NCBI RefSeq assembly: GCF_947490405.1
Contig: NZ_CANLGU010000007.1
Span: 124,001 to 188,000 of the forward strand
DNA: 64,000 nt
Source: an uncultured Algibacter sp.
Lineage (GTDB): Bacteria > Bacteroidota > Bacteroidia > Flavobacteriales > Flavobacteriaceae
Reading direction: 5' to 3'
Shown piece after piece: positions 7,865-16,666 of the stretch (positions are counted from its first letter, which is position 1; each line of letters starts with the position of its first letter). A model generated the notes under the pieces. It did no database searches and had not been told where the DNA came from. It worked only from the letters and a program-made list of their open reading frames with translations. The translations under genes and the position numbers were made by a program.

Positions 7865-8899
7865 ATGGACGATTATACCCCGAAATTACCAGACGAAAAC
7901 GACTTGTACGAACACCACGCATTTACCGTAGATAAAGGGCAAGCCCCTTTGCGTATAGACAAATATTTAATGAATTTTGTTGAAAACGCTACCCGAAACA
8001 AAATACAAGCGGCTGCAAAAGAAGGCAGTATTTTTGTTAATGATGTGGCTGTAAAATCCAACTACAAAGTAAAACCCTTTGATAAAATAAGAGTGCTATT
8101 TTCGCATCCGCCATTTGAAAATTTATTGGTAGGCGAGGATATCCCGATTGATGTGGTTTATGAGGACGATGACCTTCTGGTAGTTAATAAAGAAGCCGGC
8201 ATTGTGGTGCATCCTGGACATGGCAATTATTCGGGTACACTTATAAACGCCTTAATTTACAGGTTCGATAATTTACCAAATAACTCTAGCGAACGCCCAG
8301 GATTGGTGCACCGTATAGATAAAGATACCAGCGGACTTTTAGTGGTTGCTAAAACCGAAGAAGCTATGGCGCATTTATCGGCACAATTTGCTAATAAAAC
8401 CAGTGAGCGCGAATATGTGGCGTTGGTTTGGGGGAATATTGAAGAAGAAAACGGTACCATTGAAGGTAATATTGGCCGTCATCCAAAAAACAGACTCCAA
8501 AACACCGTATTTCTTGACGATGAAGCTGAAAAAGGCAAACCTGCAGTAACGCATTACAAAGTACTAGAGCGTTTGGGCTACGTTACTTTGGTGTCTTGCA
8601 AGCTCGAAACGGGGCGCACACACCAAATTCGCGTGCACATGAAACACATTGGGCATACCTTGTTTAACGATGCCCGTTACGGTGGCGAAAAAATACTAAA
8701 AGGTACCACATTTACAAAGTACAAGCAGTTTGTTGAAAACTGTTTTAAAGTACTCCCAAGGCAAGCACTACATGCAAAAACACTTGGGTTCGAGCATCCT
8801 ACAACAGGCAAGTTTATGCAGTTTAATACTGAAATTCCAGACGATATGCAGCAATGCATCGAAAAGTGGCGTGCATATGCAAAGCATCAAGAGATGTAA
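7865..8899 (+). CDS. rluD: 23S rRNA pseudouridine synthase, RluD family
   Basis: 344 residues. An S4 RNA-binding domain occupies about residues 26-85, and the catalytic domain carries the RluA-family motif GLVHRIDKDTSG with catalytic Asp152. LETGRTHQIRVH and the C-terminal QALHAKTLGFEHP complete the fold. The family converts uridines of 23S rRNA to pseudouridine (helix 69 for RluD). The start follows the PASTA gene stop by 2 nt, so the two are almost certainly co-transcribed. Confidence 0.93.
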   Translation: MDDYTPKLPDENDLYEHHAFTVDKGQAPLRIDKYLMNFVENATRNKIQAAAKEGSIFVNDVAVKSNYKVKPFDKIRVLFSHPPFENLLVGEDIPIDVVYEDDDLLVVNKEAGIVVHPGHGNYSGTLINALIYRFDNLPNNSSERPGLVHRIDKDTSGLLVVAKTEEAMAHLSAQFANKTSEREYVALVWGNIEEENGTIEGNIGRHPKNRLQNTVFLDDEAEKGKPAVTHYKVLERLGYVTLVSCKLETGRTHQIRVHMKHIGHTLFNDARYGGEKILKGTTFTKYKQFVENCFKVLPRQALHAKTLGFEHPTTGKFMQFNTEIPDDMQQCIEKWRAYAKHQEM

Positions 8900-8907
8900 A
8901 TATGTCT

Positions 8908-8934
8908 GTCATTCCTGCGAAGGCAGGAATCTCA
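8908..8934. repeat. Short palindromic repeat, GTCATTCC...GGAATCTC type
   Basis: GTCATTCCTGC-GAA-GGCAGGAATCTC. The stem ATTCCTGC/GCAGGAAT has a tight GAAG-type loop, flanked by an unpaired GTC and CTC. Related copies occur at 11603, 24034, 24381 (inverted) and 53231. Confidence 0.8.
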
Positions 8935-8961
8935 TAAATAAAAGTTCTATTTTTTTCTTTA

Positions 8962-9119
8962 AGCGTTACCCCGAAAAGGGGTCAGGCTTTCCACTATATC
9001 TTTCTGCGAAGCAGTCCCGAACCTGTTTCGGGATCTCATTAGTTAATCAGTACCGTTTTTTAAATAAAATTTTAGTCTTTAAGCTCCGCACAAAGGATGC
9101 CGCTTCAATCCTTAACGCA
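8962..9119 (+). repeat. Dispersed GCGTTA-ended repeat (copy 4, with inserted segment)
   Basis: The left end AGCGTTACCCCGAAAAGGGG and the CTATATCTTTCTGCGAAGC module are followed by CCCGAACCTGTTTCGGGATCTC, a member of the GTCA...ATCTC palindrome set. After about 60 nt comes the normal right end (AAAGGATGCCGCTTCAATCC-TTAACGC). It looks like a full element interrupted by, or recombined with, another repeat. Confidence 0.65.
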
Positions 9120-9175
9120 ATTGTTAACTAACTGAAGTTGTTAATTGTAACGTTGTTTTCTTTTTGGAGAGGTAC

Positions 9176-9224
9176 GTTTAACGTATTTGTATAAGCTAGC
9201 AATAAAACTTATACGTTGTTAGGT
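9176..9224 (-). repeat. Candidate attC-like site at the 3' end of the DUF1330 gene
   Basis: On the minus strand it reads ACCTAAC, AAC, GTATAAG, a 12-nt loop, CTTATAC, AAATAC, GTTAAAC. The outer boxes fit the integron cores RYYYAAC and GTTRRRY exactly, the inner 7-bp stem is perfect, and the unequal spacers would give extrahelical bases. The TAA stop of the DUF1330 gene lies inside the first box, a hallmark of integron gene cassettes. It is short for an attC, and no integrase is in the window. Confidence 0.4.
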
Positions 9225-9647
9225 GTAGTTTTTTATTTCAGTTGAAGGCAACAATCGAGAATCTTCCAATCCAGCAGTTCTATGTCCAGCATTTTTTAAA
9301 TAATCTTCACTTTGCGCAAATTCCATAAATTTCATGACAGATTCGTGCTCAACTATCAAGATTGCATCCCATTTTTCGGACTCAGGACCGATTAAAAAAT
9401 CGTTGCTTTTTCCGTAATAGATTATTCGGCTACCTGCTTTTTTTAATTCAGGCAAAGTGTTTTTCATATACAGTTTATAAGCTTCTTCTCCGCTAATTGT
9501 TTCGTCAGGCTGTATTTGTTCCAAATTTTTATAGTCGGCTTTTTCTCGAAACTTCAATAAGTTAAGCATAACTATTTTTCCTTTGTTGTGAAAGTCCTGA
9601 TAAAATTTCTTTCCAGATTCAGGAGTTGCATCTATATATTTCTGCAT
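9219..9647 (-). CDS. DUF1330-like dimeric alpha-beta barrel protein
   Basis: 142 residues without signal peptide. The motifs (GKIVMLNLLKFREKADY, SGEEAYKLYMKNTLPELKKAG, and a C-terminal SEKWDAILIVEHESVMKFMEFAQS) match the ferredoxin-like DUF1330/EthD-type fold, small dimeric proteins of unclear function. It is a single gene flanked on both sides by attC-like hairpins, so it could be a captured gene cassette. Its stop codon lies inside one of these sites. Confidence 0.8.
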   Translation of the reverse strand: MQKYIDATPESGKKFYQDFHNKGKIVMLNLLKFREKADYKNLEQIQPDETISGEEAYKLYMKNTLPELKKAGSRIIYYGKSNDFLIGPESEKWDAILIVEHESVMKFMEFAQSEDYLKNAGHRTAGLEDSRLLPSTEIKNYT

Positions 9648-9679
9648 ATTGTTTTCGTTTACTCAAATTATACCTAATG

Positions 9680-9728
9680 GTTTTAACGCATATACGTCGT
9701 TTTTACTGACTAGTATCCGACGTTAAAC
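9680..9728 (-). repeat. Candidate attC-like site upstream of the DUF1330 gene
   Basis: On the minus strand GTTTAAC (an RYYYAAC match), then GTCGG...CGACGT, then CGTTAAAAC. The paired segments are GTCG/CGAC plus the outer AAC/GTT. The right box deviates from GTTRRRY at its last base. It would be the boundary opposite to the one at 9176-9224. Confidence 0.3.
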
Positions 9729-9756
9729 GAAGGTAGCTGAAAATTTTTACAAAATC
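9722..9756 (+). repeat. 35-nt conserved block, copy 3 of 3
   Basis: GTTAAACGAA, then TAGCTGAAA, then TTTTTACAAA. Same block and same strand as at 1545 and 3131; here it overlaps the right core of the attC-like hairpin. Confidence 0.5.
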
Positions 9757-9859
9757 AATAGCATCAATTTCATTTATAACCAAATCACAAATAATTCTCA
9801 TCTTAAATTTCTTAAATAAAATAGTAGTTGTAAATTTGAGTTGAAAAATAGCTTGATTC

Positions 9860-10618
9860 ATGAAATTAGTATTATCACCAGCAAAATCTTTAGATTTTGA
9901 AACCGCACTACCAACGGCAATACATACCGAACCTCAATTTTTAAAACAATCTGAGCGTTTAAATAAGTTGTTGAAAAAGAAATCAGCTAAGAGTTTATCC
10001 AAGTTAATGAGTATTTCTGATGCCTTGGGGCAACTTAATTACGAGCGTAACCAATCTTGGGAACTACCATTTACAACAGATAATGCTAGACCCGCTGTTT
10101 ATGCTTTTAATGGTGATGTGTATAGAGGTTTAGATGCATATACAATTCCAGAAAATAAACTGGAAACGCTTCAAAATACAGTGCGTATCCTCTCAGGGTT
10201 ATATGGTGTTTTAAAACCTACTGATTTAATGCAACCTTACCGTTTAGAAATGGGAACAAAAATGCCAGTTGGTGTTAAAAAGAATCTTTATGAATTCTGG
10301 AAAAAAGATATAACGAAAGCTTTAAACGAAGAGCTTAAAGATGATGAGTTATTCTTAAACCTAGCCAGTAACGAGTATTTTAAGGCTATTGATGCCAAAG
10401 CTTTAAAAGTCCCTGTAGTAACGGCCAATTTTAAAGATTTTAAAAACGGTGAGTATAAAATGATTTCGTTTTTTGCAAAAGCTGCGCGTGGTATGATGGC
10501 ACGTTACATCGTGGATACTAATGCAAAAACTATTGATGATTTAAAGGGATTTAACTATGATGGCTATAATTTTAGTGAGCCAATGTCAAAAGCTAACGAT
10601 TTAGTTTTTATTCGATAG
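9860..10618 (+). CDS. yaaA: Peroxide-stress protein YaaA (DUF328/UPF0246)
   Basis: A 252-residue protein starting with the family signature MKLVLSPAKSLDFE. NYERNQSWELPFT, RILSGLYGVLKPTDLMQPYRLEMGTKM and the C-terminal NFKDFKNGEYKMISFFAKAARGMMARY are also conserved. In E. coli YaaA lowers free iron during peroxide stress and has a DNA-binding helix-hairpin-helix fold. It is monocistronic here as far as can be seen. Confidence 0.93.
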   Translation: MKLVLSPAKSLDFETALPTAIHTEPQFLKQSERLNKLLKKKSAKSLSKLMSISDALGQLNYERNQSWELPFTTDNARPAVYAFNGDVYRGLDAYTIPENKLETLQNTVRILSGLYGVLKPTDLMQPYRLEMGTKMPVGVKKNLYEFWKKDITKALNEELKDDELFLNLASNEYFKAIDAKALKVPVVTANFKDFKNGEYKMISFFAKAARGMMARYIVDTNAKTIDDLKGFNYDGYNFSEPMSKANDLVFIR

Positions 10619-10668
10619 TTTAGTGATTTTTACACAGGCAGGAATCCACTTTTAACAGTCTATTTTAA

Positions 10669-11397
10669 ATGTATTTTTACTTAATAATCGCACTTCAGGG
10701 CTACTGTATTTATCACATGTACCAAAATAGAAATTCTTATTATTGGGCATTGTTAATTATGTTTTTACCTGTAGTGGGTTCGCTTATATACTTAATTACG
10801 CAGGTTTATAACAAACGTGATGCAGAAAAAATAACCAATGAGATAGCACATGTAATCAATCCTAGTAAGAAAGTTAAAGATTTAGAAAAGCGATTAGAGT
10901 TTTCAGAATCTTATCAAAACCGTTTAAATCTTGCTGATGCATATTTAGAAATAAAAGATTATAATAATGCTATCACGCATTATCTAGAAGCTTTAAAAGA
11001 TAACTCTCAGAATAATTTTTATGCGATTAAGCAACTCATTGAAGTTTATTTTAATATTGAAGATTGCGAGAAGGTTATTCATTATGTTGAGAAGATAAAA
11101 GACCATCCACAATTCAAAAAATCAAGAACGCAATTTGTATACGGGTTAGCTTTAGAAAGAGAAGGTAAAATAGAAGCAGCAGAATCTAATTTAAGACAAA
11201 TTGATATTCGATATTCCTTTTATGAAGAGCGACTTATATTAGCCAAATTTCTATTAAGTATAAATAAGAATGAAGATGCAAAAGAAATTTTAAAAGACGT
11301 TCAAACTGAGTCTAGTCATATGACAAAACCCAATAAACGATTATATAGAGCAACAATACTTGAAGTCGATAAACTTTTAAAAGAGCTAGATAATTAA
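10669..11397 (+). CDS. Membrane-anchored TPR protein
   Basis: 242 residues. Two closely spaced hydrophobic segments at the N-terminus (about 1-18 and 25-45, resembling the small phospholipase-D N-terminal domain, ending VGSLIYLI) are followed by helical tetratricopeptide-like repeats from about residue 78 (YQNRLNLADAYLEIKDYNNAITHYLEAL and further copies to 230). It is probably an inner-membrane scaffold facing the cytoplasm. The specific partner is unknown. A fragment of a palindromic repeat (CAGGCAGGAATCC) lies in the gap before it. Confidence 0.75.
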   Translation: MYFYLIIALQGYCIYHMYQNRNSYYWALLIMFLPVVGSLIYLITQVYNKRDAEKITNEIAHVINPSKKVKDLEKRLEFSESYQNRLNLADAYLEIKDYNNAITHYLEALKDNSQNNFYAIKQLIEVYFNIEDCEKVIHYVEKIKDHPQFKKSRTQFVYGLALEREGKIEAAESNLRQIDIRYSFYEERLILAKFLLSINKNEDAKEILKDVQTESSHMTKPNKRLYRATILEVDKLLKELDN

Positions 11398-11404
11398 TCA
11401 TATA

Positions 11405-11431
11405 TGTCAGGTTGAACGCAGTCGAAACCTC
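11405..11431. repeat. Short repeat, GTCAGGTTGA...TCGAAACCTC type
   Basis: TGTCAGGTTGAACGCAGTCG followed by AAACCTC. The arms AGGTT and AACCT pair imperfectly across a CGCAGTCG core. A near-identical copy is inside the coding sequence at 12231-12258. Confidence 0.8.
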
Positions 11432-11452
11432 TTTTAAAATATATCGAAATTA

Positions 11453-11587
11453 CTATTTAGGTTTCGCTTTACTTCCAACATTAATTTGTTGTTCAACTGA
11501 AGGTTTCTTTTTAATTCGTGGTCGTCTTGCTCCAAACGTGCCTCTGTTTATTTTACCGCGTTTTGTTTTTTTGTCACCTTTTCCCAT
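11453..11587 (-). CDS. 30S ribosomal protein THX
   Basis: A 44-residue, strongly basic protein: MGKGDKKTKRGKINRG at the N-terminus, FGARRPRIKKK in the middle, a lysine-rich tail ending KAKPK. The MGKGDKKTKRGKI start is the hallmark of the Bacteroidota THX protein, which binds the 30S head in Thermus and is encoded by many Bacteroidota as a very short gene. The opposite strand has an open frame across it, but its composition is non-protein-like. The start is ATG at 11587 and the stop TAG at 11453-11455. Confidence 0.9.
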   Translation of the reverse strand: MGKGDKKTKRGKINRGTFGARRPRIKKKPSVEQQINVGSKAKPK

Positions 11588-11602
11588 TGAATTATAGTAT
11601 TT

Positions 11603-11627
11603 GTCATTTCCGTGAAGACGGGAATCT
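11603..11627. repeat. Short palindromic repeat, GTCATTTCC...GGAATCT type
   Basis: GTCATTTCCGTGAAGACGGGAATCT, a diverged member of the 8908 family, placed just upstream of the THX gene start. Confidence 0.7.
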
Positions 11628-11731
11628 TAATTAATTTTAAATTCTTTTTTTAACCTACAAAAAAATAATTCTTAGAACAAATTATTAACAAGTGATTAAC
11701 TGTTAAATTTGTTATTTCAAGAATAACAGAA

Positions 11732-12421
11732 ATGTTTAAACACAAGCATCCATACAAACCATTTATTCAAAAAGACACCACAAAATTAATTGTGGGCACA
11801 TTACCGCCACCACGATTTTCGACAGGAGAATTATTAGAAAAGGATGTTAATTTTTGCTACGGAAGTTATTACAATTCATTGTGGTTATTCATAGATAAAA
11901 TACATGATCTGAATTTGCATTATGATAATTCAAATGAAGCTATTGCACAACGGAAAGCATTTCTAATAAAACACAAAATAGGTGTTTGCGATATTGTTGA
12001 AAGTGCAGAACGTGATAAAATTGATGCTTCAGATTTGGGGATGAAAAATATTAAACTTCGGGATATTGTTAGTTATTTAAAGCAATACCCAAATATTAAT
12101 ACTTTATTGTTTACTGGCGGCAATAGTAAAAACGGACCAGAATATTTCTTTAGAAAGCATCTAAGAGATTATAATTTAAAGTTGGAAATCGTTTCAAATG
12201 AAGTACCTCGAATTCATAAATTTGAGTTACCTGTCAGGTTGAGTGCAGTCGAAACCTCAATTAAAACTATAAAAACTGTTTCATTAACCTCAGGTTCTGG
12301 CGCTGCAAACATTTCAATAAGCAGAATGCCACTTTATAAACAACTTAAAGCTAAAAACCCAGAATTTAATACCTTCGATTTTCGAGTGATGCAGTATCAG
12401 GAGTTTTTTGGTATAGATTGA
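11732..12421 (+). CDS. Uracil-DNA glycosylase superfamily protein with embedded repeat
   Basis: 229 residues. The N-terminal half has the UDG-fold start (LIVGTLPPPRFSTG at about 19-32, GSYYNSLW near 44-51), GVCDIVESAERDKIDASD near 84-101, and a C-terminal SLTSGSGAAN motif. It is probably a DNA repair or related enzyme; the substrate is not identifiable. Unusually, residues about 167-177 (PVRLSAVETSI) are the translation of a short dispersed repeat (12231-12258) inserted in frame between KFEL and KTIKTVSLTSG. The insert lies in what should be a surface loop just before a conserved strand, so the protein may still fold. Confidence 0.8.
   Translation: MFKHKHPYKPFIQKDTTKLIVGTLPPPRFSTGELLEKDVNFCYGSYYNSLWLFIDKIHDLNLHYDNSNEAIAQRKAFLIKHKIGVCDIVESAERDKIDASDLGMKNIKLRDIVSYLKQYPNINTLLFTGGNSKNGPEYFFRKHLRDYNLKLEIVSNEVPRIHKFELPVRLSAVETSIKTIKTVSLTSGSGAANISISRMPLYKQLKAKNPEFNTFDFRVMQYQEFFGID
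12231..12258. repeat. Short repeat inserted within a coding sequence
   Basis: CTGTCAGGTTGAGTGCAGTC followed by GAAACCTC. It differs from the intergenic copy at 11405-11431 by a couple of bases and is translated in frame as PVRLSAVETS. Confidence 0.85.
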
Positions 12422-12519
12422 TTTGATAAATTTTCAAAAGAGTAGTAATCTTAAGTTAATATACATTAACGCGACTAGAAAAACTTAATATAAAAACAAA
12501 TCAATTTATAACATAAAAT

Positions 12520-13350
12520 CTATAATTTATTTTTTTCAATTAATATTTGAGTAAACTGGTATATTCCGTCAATTGGTCTGTCTGAACTTTTTGTGTTACT
12601 CAGATTGGTTTCTAACTTTGTTAATGGGTAAAACGTGAAATGTTTAAAACCATCAAAATAGCCTAAAGGTGTGTTTTTGGAGTTTGCAATTATCAATTTA
12701 ACTCCTCCTATCTCAGGTTTTTCTATGTAGCCATAACCAATTAGAGTTTTACTTGCTTCATCTGTGCCTTGAAAGATTTCATATTTGGTTTGAACAATAC
12801 TTAAACCATTTAGAATACTACCCGTAGTACTGGTCTTTATTTCGTTAACAAATAAAGGATTTGATGTGTCTCTATTCACTACATAAGATACATTTTCAAT
12901 ATAGTTCAAATCAATTTCATACTTTTCTCGAGCGTAGCTAGGTTTTGATTCAGTCTCAGACAGTTTAGTATCAACTTTAGAAGTGTTAAAACCAGTTGAA
13001 GTTAATATACCATTATTAACTAAATATTTTACAACTTGTTTTTCTCCAAGGTAAAATCCTAATTTTTCAATGCCAATACTATCCTTTTGCTCAAGGCATT
13101 CAATAATAAAATAGCTGCTTATTTTTTGGTTTCCAAAAAAGGGAGATTCTTCACTAACTAACTTAGCATTAAATAGATGCTTATTATCATTATCAAATAC
13201 TTTTAAAAAGTTATTGGCACCTTTAATTTTTTGTTTCTCAATTATAGCAACTTTATTGTCATCCAAAAATACTTCGCCTCTTTTTACCTTTATTTTTTGC
13301 GCATGTAAAAACGTTGATACTATAATAAATAATAATGTAATGTGTCTCAT
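12520..13350 (-). CDS. Secreted protein of unknown function
   Basis: 276 residues with a Sec signal peptide (about residues 1-17, LLFIIVSTFLHAQ, cleavage after HAQ). The mature part is rich in beta-strand-like segments (KIKVKRGEVFLDDNKVAIIE...) with no catalytic motif I recognise and no C-terminal sorting domain. Flavobacteria encode many similar periplasmic or outer-membrane-associated hypothetical proteins. It is isolated between convergent and divergent neighbours. Confidence 0.75.
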   Translation of the reverse strand: MRHITLLFIIVSTFLHAQKIKVKRGEVFLDDNKVAIIEKQKIKGANNFLKVFDNDNKHLFNAKLVSEESPFFGNQKISSYFIIECLEQKDSIGIEKLGFYLGEKQVVKYLVNNGILTSTGFNTSKVDTKLSETESKPSYAREKYEIDLNYIENVSYVVNRDTSNPLFVNEIKTSTTGSILNGLSIVQTKYEIFQGTDEASKTLIGYGYIEKPEIGGVKLIIANSKNTPLGYFDGFKHFTFYPLTKLETNLSNTKSSDRPIDGIYQFTQILIEKNKL

Positions 13351-13560
13351 TTTAAAGTTTGTTAAGTTTATATTTTAATAGTTTTGGGCAAGCTTTTAAT
13401 AAAAAGCTGAGCTAAAGTAGTAGAAATTTATAACAAGTACAAGTGTGTAAAATATATTCTAAAATTAGATGTACCTTTGTGTCTTTAATTAGAAGGGGAT
13501 TGAATTGATAAACGGTTTGTAATCTCAAAAATCCAGCACGGATCTTCATAAACACTATGT

Positions 13561-14847
13561 ATGCCATTTCAATCTTTAGGCTTATCCGAAGCCTTGCTAA
13601 AAGCAATTAGCAAAAAAGGATACACTACCCCGAGTCCCATTCAGCAAAAAGCAATTCCACCAGTTTTAGAAGGAAAAGATGTGCTAGCGTCTGCACAGAC
13701 AGGAACAGGGAAAACCGCAGGGTTTACATTACCTCTTTTACATATTCTTTCTGAAAACCCAAAAGAAAAATACAGACCCATTCGAGCGTTAATATTAACT
13801 CCAACACGAGAGTTGGCAGCACAAGTTTATGCTAATGTTAGAGAATATAGCGAGTTTTTAAACTTACGAAGTGCCGTAATATTTGGAGGTGTTAATCAAA
13901 AGCCGCAAGTAGCAACTATAAGACGAGGTGTAGACGTTCTAGTGGCTACTCCTGGACGTTTATTAGATTTACAAAGTCAAGGTTTATTATCATTAAAACG
14001 TGTAGAGATTTTTGTTTTAGATGAAGCCGATAGAATGTTGGATATGGGTTTTTTGAGAGATATTCAAAAGGTTATTAATTTGATGCCAGATAAACGCCAA
14101 AATTTGATGTTTTCAGCAACCTTTTCAAAAGATATTAAGAAGTTAGCACATGGTATTTTAAATCATCCTGTTCAAGTTGAAGCAACTCCAGAAAACACAA
14201 CAGTTGAAGCGATTACTCAAAAAGTATATCGTGTAGCCAAAGGGAAGAAGACTGGCTTGATTATAAAGTTGATTTCTGATGGTAACTGGAAACAAGTTTT
14301 AGTGTTTACTAGAACAAAACATGGTGCCAATAGGCTTTGTGAGAAAATGGTAAAGTCTGGCATTACGGCAGCAGCTATTCATGGTAATAAAAGCCAAGGC
14401 GCTAGAACAAAAGCCTTATCTGGTTTTAAAAGCGGTAAAATTAGAGTGTTAGTAGCTACTGATATTGCAGCACGCGGATTGGATATTCCCTTATTACCTC
14501 ATGTTATCAATTTCGAATTACCTAATATTTCAGAAGATTATGTACATAGAATAGGTAGAACAGGTAGAGCAGGAGCTAATGGGCAAGCATTATCTTTAGT
14601 AAGTGCAGATGAAACGTCTTTTTTAAAAGGTATTGAAAAATTGATAGGTGAAACTATTGAAGTAGAAATTATTGAAGGTTTTGAGCCTGATCCAAATGCC
14701 TCTACAGAGCCAATTAAACTAGGACAAAATAGACAACGAAGAAACAAACCTAGAAATTCTAATTCGAATAATTCAGGCGGAAATAGAAATAGCCGAAACA
14801 GAAACAATAAGAATAATTCTAGACGACGAAACGATAGGCGTAATTAA
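13561..14847 (+). CDS. DEAD-box ATP-dependent RNA helicase (RhlE-like)
   Basis: 428 residues. All helicase motifs are present in order: Q motif ([13 protein letters not shown]), Walker A AQTGTGKT (about 45-52), [29 protein letters not shown] (about 154-157), [18 protein letters not shown]. The C-terminal tail from about 380 is low-complexity and rich in Arg and Asn ([17 protein letters not shown]), typical of RhlE-type cold-adaptation and ribosome-assembly helicases. The two short genes that follow begin only 6 nt downstream and may be co-transcribed. Confidence 0.93.
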   Translation: MPFQSLGLSEALLKAISKKGYTTPSPIQQKAIPPVLEGKDVLASAQTGTGKTAGFTLPLLHILSENPKEKYRPIRALILTPTRELAAQVYANVREYSEFLNLRSAVIFGGVNQKPQVATIRRGVDVLVATPGRLLDLQSQGLLSLKRVEIFVLDEADRMLDMGFLRDIQKVINLMPDKRQNLMFSATFSKDIKKLAHGILNHPVQVEATPENTTVEAITQKVYRVAKGKKTGLIIKLISDGNWKQVLVFTRTKHGANRLCEKMVKSGITAAAIHGNKSQGARTKALSGFKSGKIRVLVATDIAARGLDIPLLPHVINFELPNISEDYVHRIGRTGRAGANGQALSLVSADETSFLKGIEKLIGETIEVEIIEGFEPDPNASTEPIKLGQNRQRRNKPRNSNSNNSGGNRNSRNRNNKNNSRRRNDRRN

Positions 14848-14853
14848 TTTTTT

Positions 14854-15069
14854 ATGCAACAGATTTTAAAAGCTAAAATTATTGAAGTTTGTAATAAAAA
14901 GATAGCCATAAAAGGAGAAAACGTGGGTATCTCTTTTTATGCATTTTTCAAAAACAAAAATGACAATCCAGAATTACTAATGGAAGCTGCTACTTGGTGG
15001 ATTCAAACTCATAAGTTAGATCATTTTGAAAAGGCAGTAAAAATTAAAAAATTAGTCGGAAAGTTATAA
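14854..15069 (+). CDS. Small conserved protein of unknown function
   Basis: 71 residues, soluble, with no motif of known function. The core ([24 protein letters not shown], then [22 protein letters not shown]) looks well conserved in character and starts from ATG 6 nt after the helicase gene. The stop codon overlaps the start of the next gene by one base, implying translational coupling. Confidence 0.75.
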   Translation: MQQILKAKIIEVCNKKIAIKGENVGISFYAFFKNKNDNPELLMEAATWWIQTHKLDHFEKAVKIKKLVGKL

Positions 15070-15296
15070 TGGAATCTCAACCAAATAATCCACTTCATGG
15101 TATAAAATTAGAACAAATTATTAATGATTTGGTGGCGCATTATGGATGGGAATATATGGGCTACACGATTAAAATCAGATGTTTTACTGATCATCCTTCT
15201 GTTAAATCCAGTTTAAAATTTTTACGACGTACACCTTGGGCGAGAACTAAAGTAGAAGCTATGTATTTAAAGATGTTAGAAAATAAAAAACGTTAA
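15069..15296 (+). CDS. VF530-like (DUF2132) DNA-binding protein
   Basis: 75 residues matching the VF530 family: [61 protein letters not shown]. The family is a small helical fold proposed to bind DNA. It is translationally coupled to the gene before it (one-base overlap) and ends overlapping the convergent DUF1080 gene by 4 nt. Confidence 0.9.
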   Translation: MESQPNNPLHGIKLEQIINDLVAHYGWEYMGYTIKIRCFTDHPSVKSSLKFLRRTPWARTKVEAMYLKMLENKKR

Positions 15297-16096
15297 TCCA
15301 AAACTTTAATTTTTAAGTCTTTGAAGTTTATACCCTGACCTTCGGCTTGAAGCCCAATATAGCCTTCTTTAAGAAGTTTTCCATCAATTTTAATAGCACT
15401 ATCAAAATCTCGAATTAAAATATCGCCACCAATTTGTGGCTTACTATACTCTAGTACTTTATTGCCATTCACAAAATGCTGAACTAAAGAATCTTTATAA
15501 ACAATAAGTTCGCCATGAACCCATTCATCCCACTTATAAGTTTTAGATGAGGATCTTACACAATGTGAATCACTTATTTTATTATCAATTACAATATCAG
15601 TACCAGGAGAACACATATTACCAGTAGGCCTAGGTTCATTTTTATTAGCTTCAGCTAGTATTTGATATTCTACTGAAATGGGCCAATTTTGATTCTTTAA
15701 AATCGTTTTAGGATCTTGGGTATGAAACATAATACCACTATTTCTATAGGTAAAATGTGGCGCATCCTCCATCCATTGATTGGTAAATTGGTATTTGAAT
15801 TTTAAATGATACGATGAAAATAGAGCGTTGTAAAATAAATGTCCATAGCGTTCATCAAAACTAGTATAATCATCATAATTAACCTGAATAACACCATTGG
15901 AAACTCTAAAAGTATTTAGATAGTTTACACCAGTATCTTCTTTGTAGAATTTGGGAGTCCAACCGTCAAGATTTTCCCCATTAAATAAATTTATCCATTC
16001 TTTTTCTATTGCAATAGTATCATTTGATACTTTATTTTTACAATTGAAAATAATGAGAGAAAGACATGCTAGGGTTAAAAATTGTTTTAGTGTCAT
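15293..16096 (-). CDS. DUF1080 (3-keto-disaccharide hydrolase) lipoprotein
   Basis: 267 residues. The signal peptide ends in a lipobox (SLIIFN-C, Cys20). The mature domain is a concanavalin-like jelly roll with the DUF1080 marks: [60 protein letters not shown], and the end [19 protein letters not shown]. Members of this family hydrolyse 3-keto-glycosides in carbohydrate use. As a lipoprotein it would act in the periplasm or at the outer membrane. There is no sugar-utilisation partner beside it. Confidence 0.88.
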   Translation of the reverse strand: MTLKQFLTLACLSLIIFNCKNKVSNDTIAIEKEWINLFNGENLDGWTPKFYKEDTGVNYLNTFRVSNGVIQVNYDDYTSFDERYGHLFYNALFSSYHLKFKYQFTNQWMEDAPHFTYRNSGIMFHTQDPKTILKNQNWPISVEYQILAEANKNEPRPTGNMCSPGTDIVIDNKISDSHCVRSSSKTYKWDEWVHGELIVYKDSLVQHFVNGNKVLEYSKPQIGGDILIRDFDSAIKIDGKLLKEGYIGLQAEGQGINFKDLKIKVLD

Positions 16097-16213
16097 GATA
16101 ATATTTATAAGGATTTTGCATTTTTAACTAAAATTATCCCAATGCTTTTAGGATGGTTTCATTTTATAAGTTCTTTTAAAAAAAGGTAAAAGTCAAATAA
16201 TTGATATCATAAT

Positions 16214-16666
16214 TTAAATAATGTTTTTTAAACCTTCATAAACAACTATACTAACAGCATTTGCTAAATTTAAACTTCTAACATGCTCACTGTACAGAGG
16301 GATTTTGAAAAGAGAATTTTGATGTTCTTCAATTAAAGGTTTAGGTAAACCAACGGATTCTTTACCAAAAACTAAAAACATATTATCTTCAAAAGGAATA
16401 TCCCAATGTTTTTTTGAACCATGACTGGAAAGAAAAGCCATAGTTTTATCTTTATTAATACTGAAAAACTCATCAATATTGTCGTAATAGGTAACCAATA
16501 GATGTGGCCAATAATCTAGACCAGCGCGTTTTAGTCGAGTGTCATCAATTTCAAAACCAAAAGGCTTTACAAGATGTAAATGCGAACCTGAAGCTAAAGC
16601 TAAACGTCCAATATTTCCTGTGTTATTGGGTATTTCGGGTTCTATTAAAACAATGTTTAAAGGCAT
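16214..16666 (-). CDS. trmL: tRNA (cytidine/uridine-34-2'-O)-methyltransferase TrmL
   Basis: A 150-residue SPOUT methyltransferase containing only the catalytic trefoil-knot domain, as usual for TrmL. Visible are MPLNIVLIEPEIPNNTGNIG at the start, the knot motifs VFGKESVGLP and KIPLYSEHVRSLNLANAVSI. It methylates the wobble base of tRNA-Leu isoacceptors. Its ATG overlaps the trpA stop (TAATG), so it is translationally coupled to the last gene of the tryptophan operon. Confidence 0.94.
   Translation of the reverse strand: MPLNIVLIEPEIPNNTGNIGRLALASGSHLHLVKPFGFEIDDTRLKRAGLDYWPHLLVTYYDNIDEFFSINKDKTMAFLSSHGSKKHWDIPFEDNMFLVFGKESVGLPKPLIEEHQNSLFKIPLYSEHVRSLNLANAVSIVVYEGLKNII

Noticed and set aside
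8730-9131. Plus-strand 133-codon frame across the end of rluD and the following repeats
   Set aside because: It overlaps rluD in another frame, then runs through palindromic and GCGTTA repeats; the protein has no coherent composition.
11412-11597. Plus-strand 61-codon frame opposite the THX gene
   Set aside because: It begins inside a repeat and is antisense to a clear THX protein gene.
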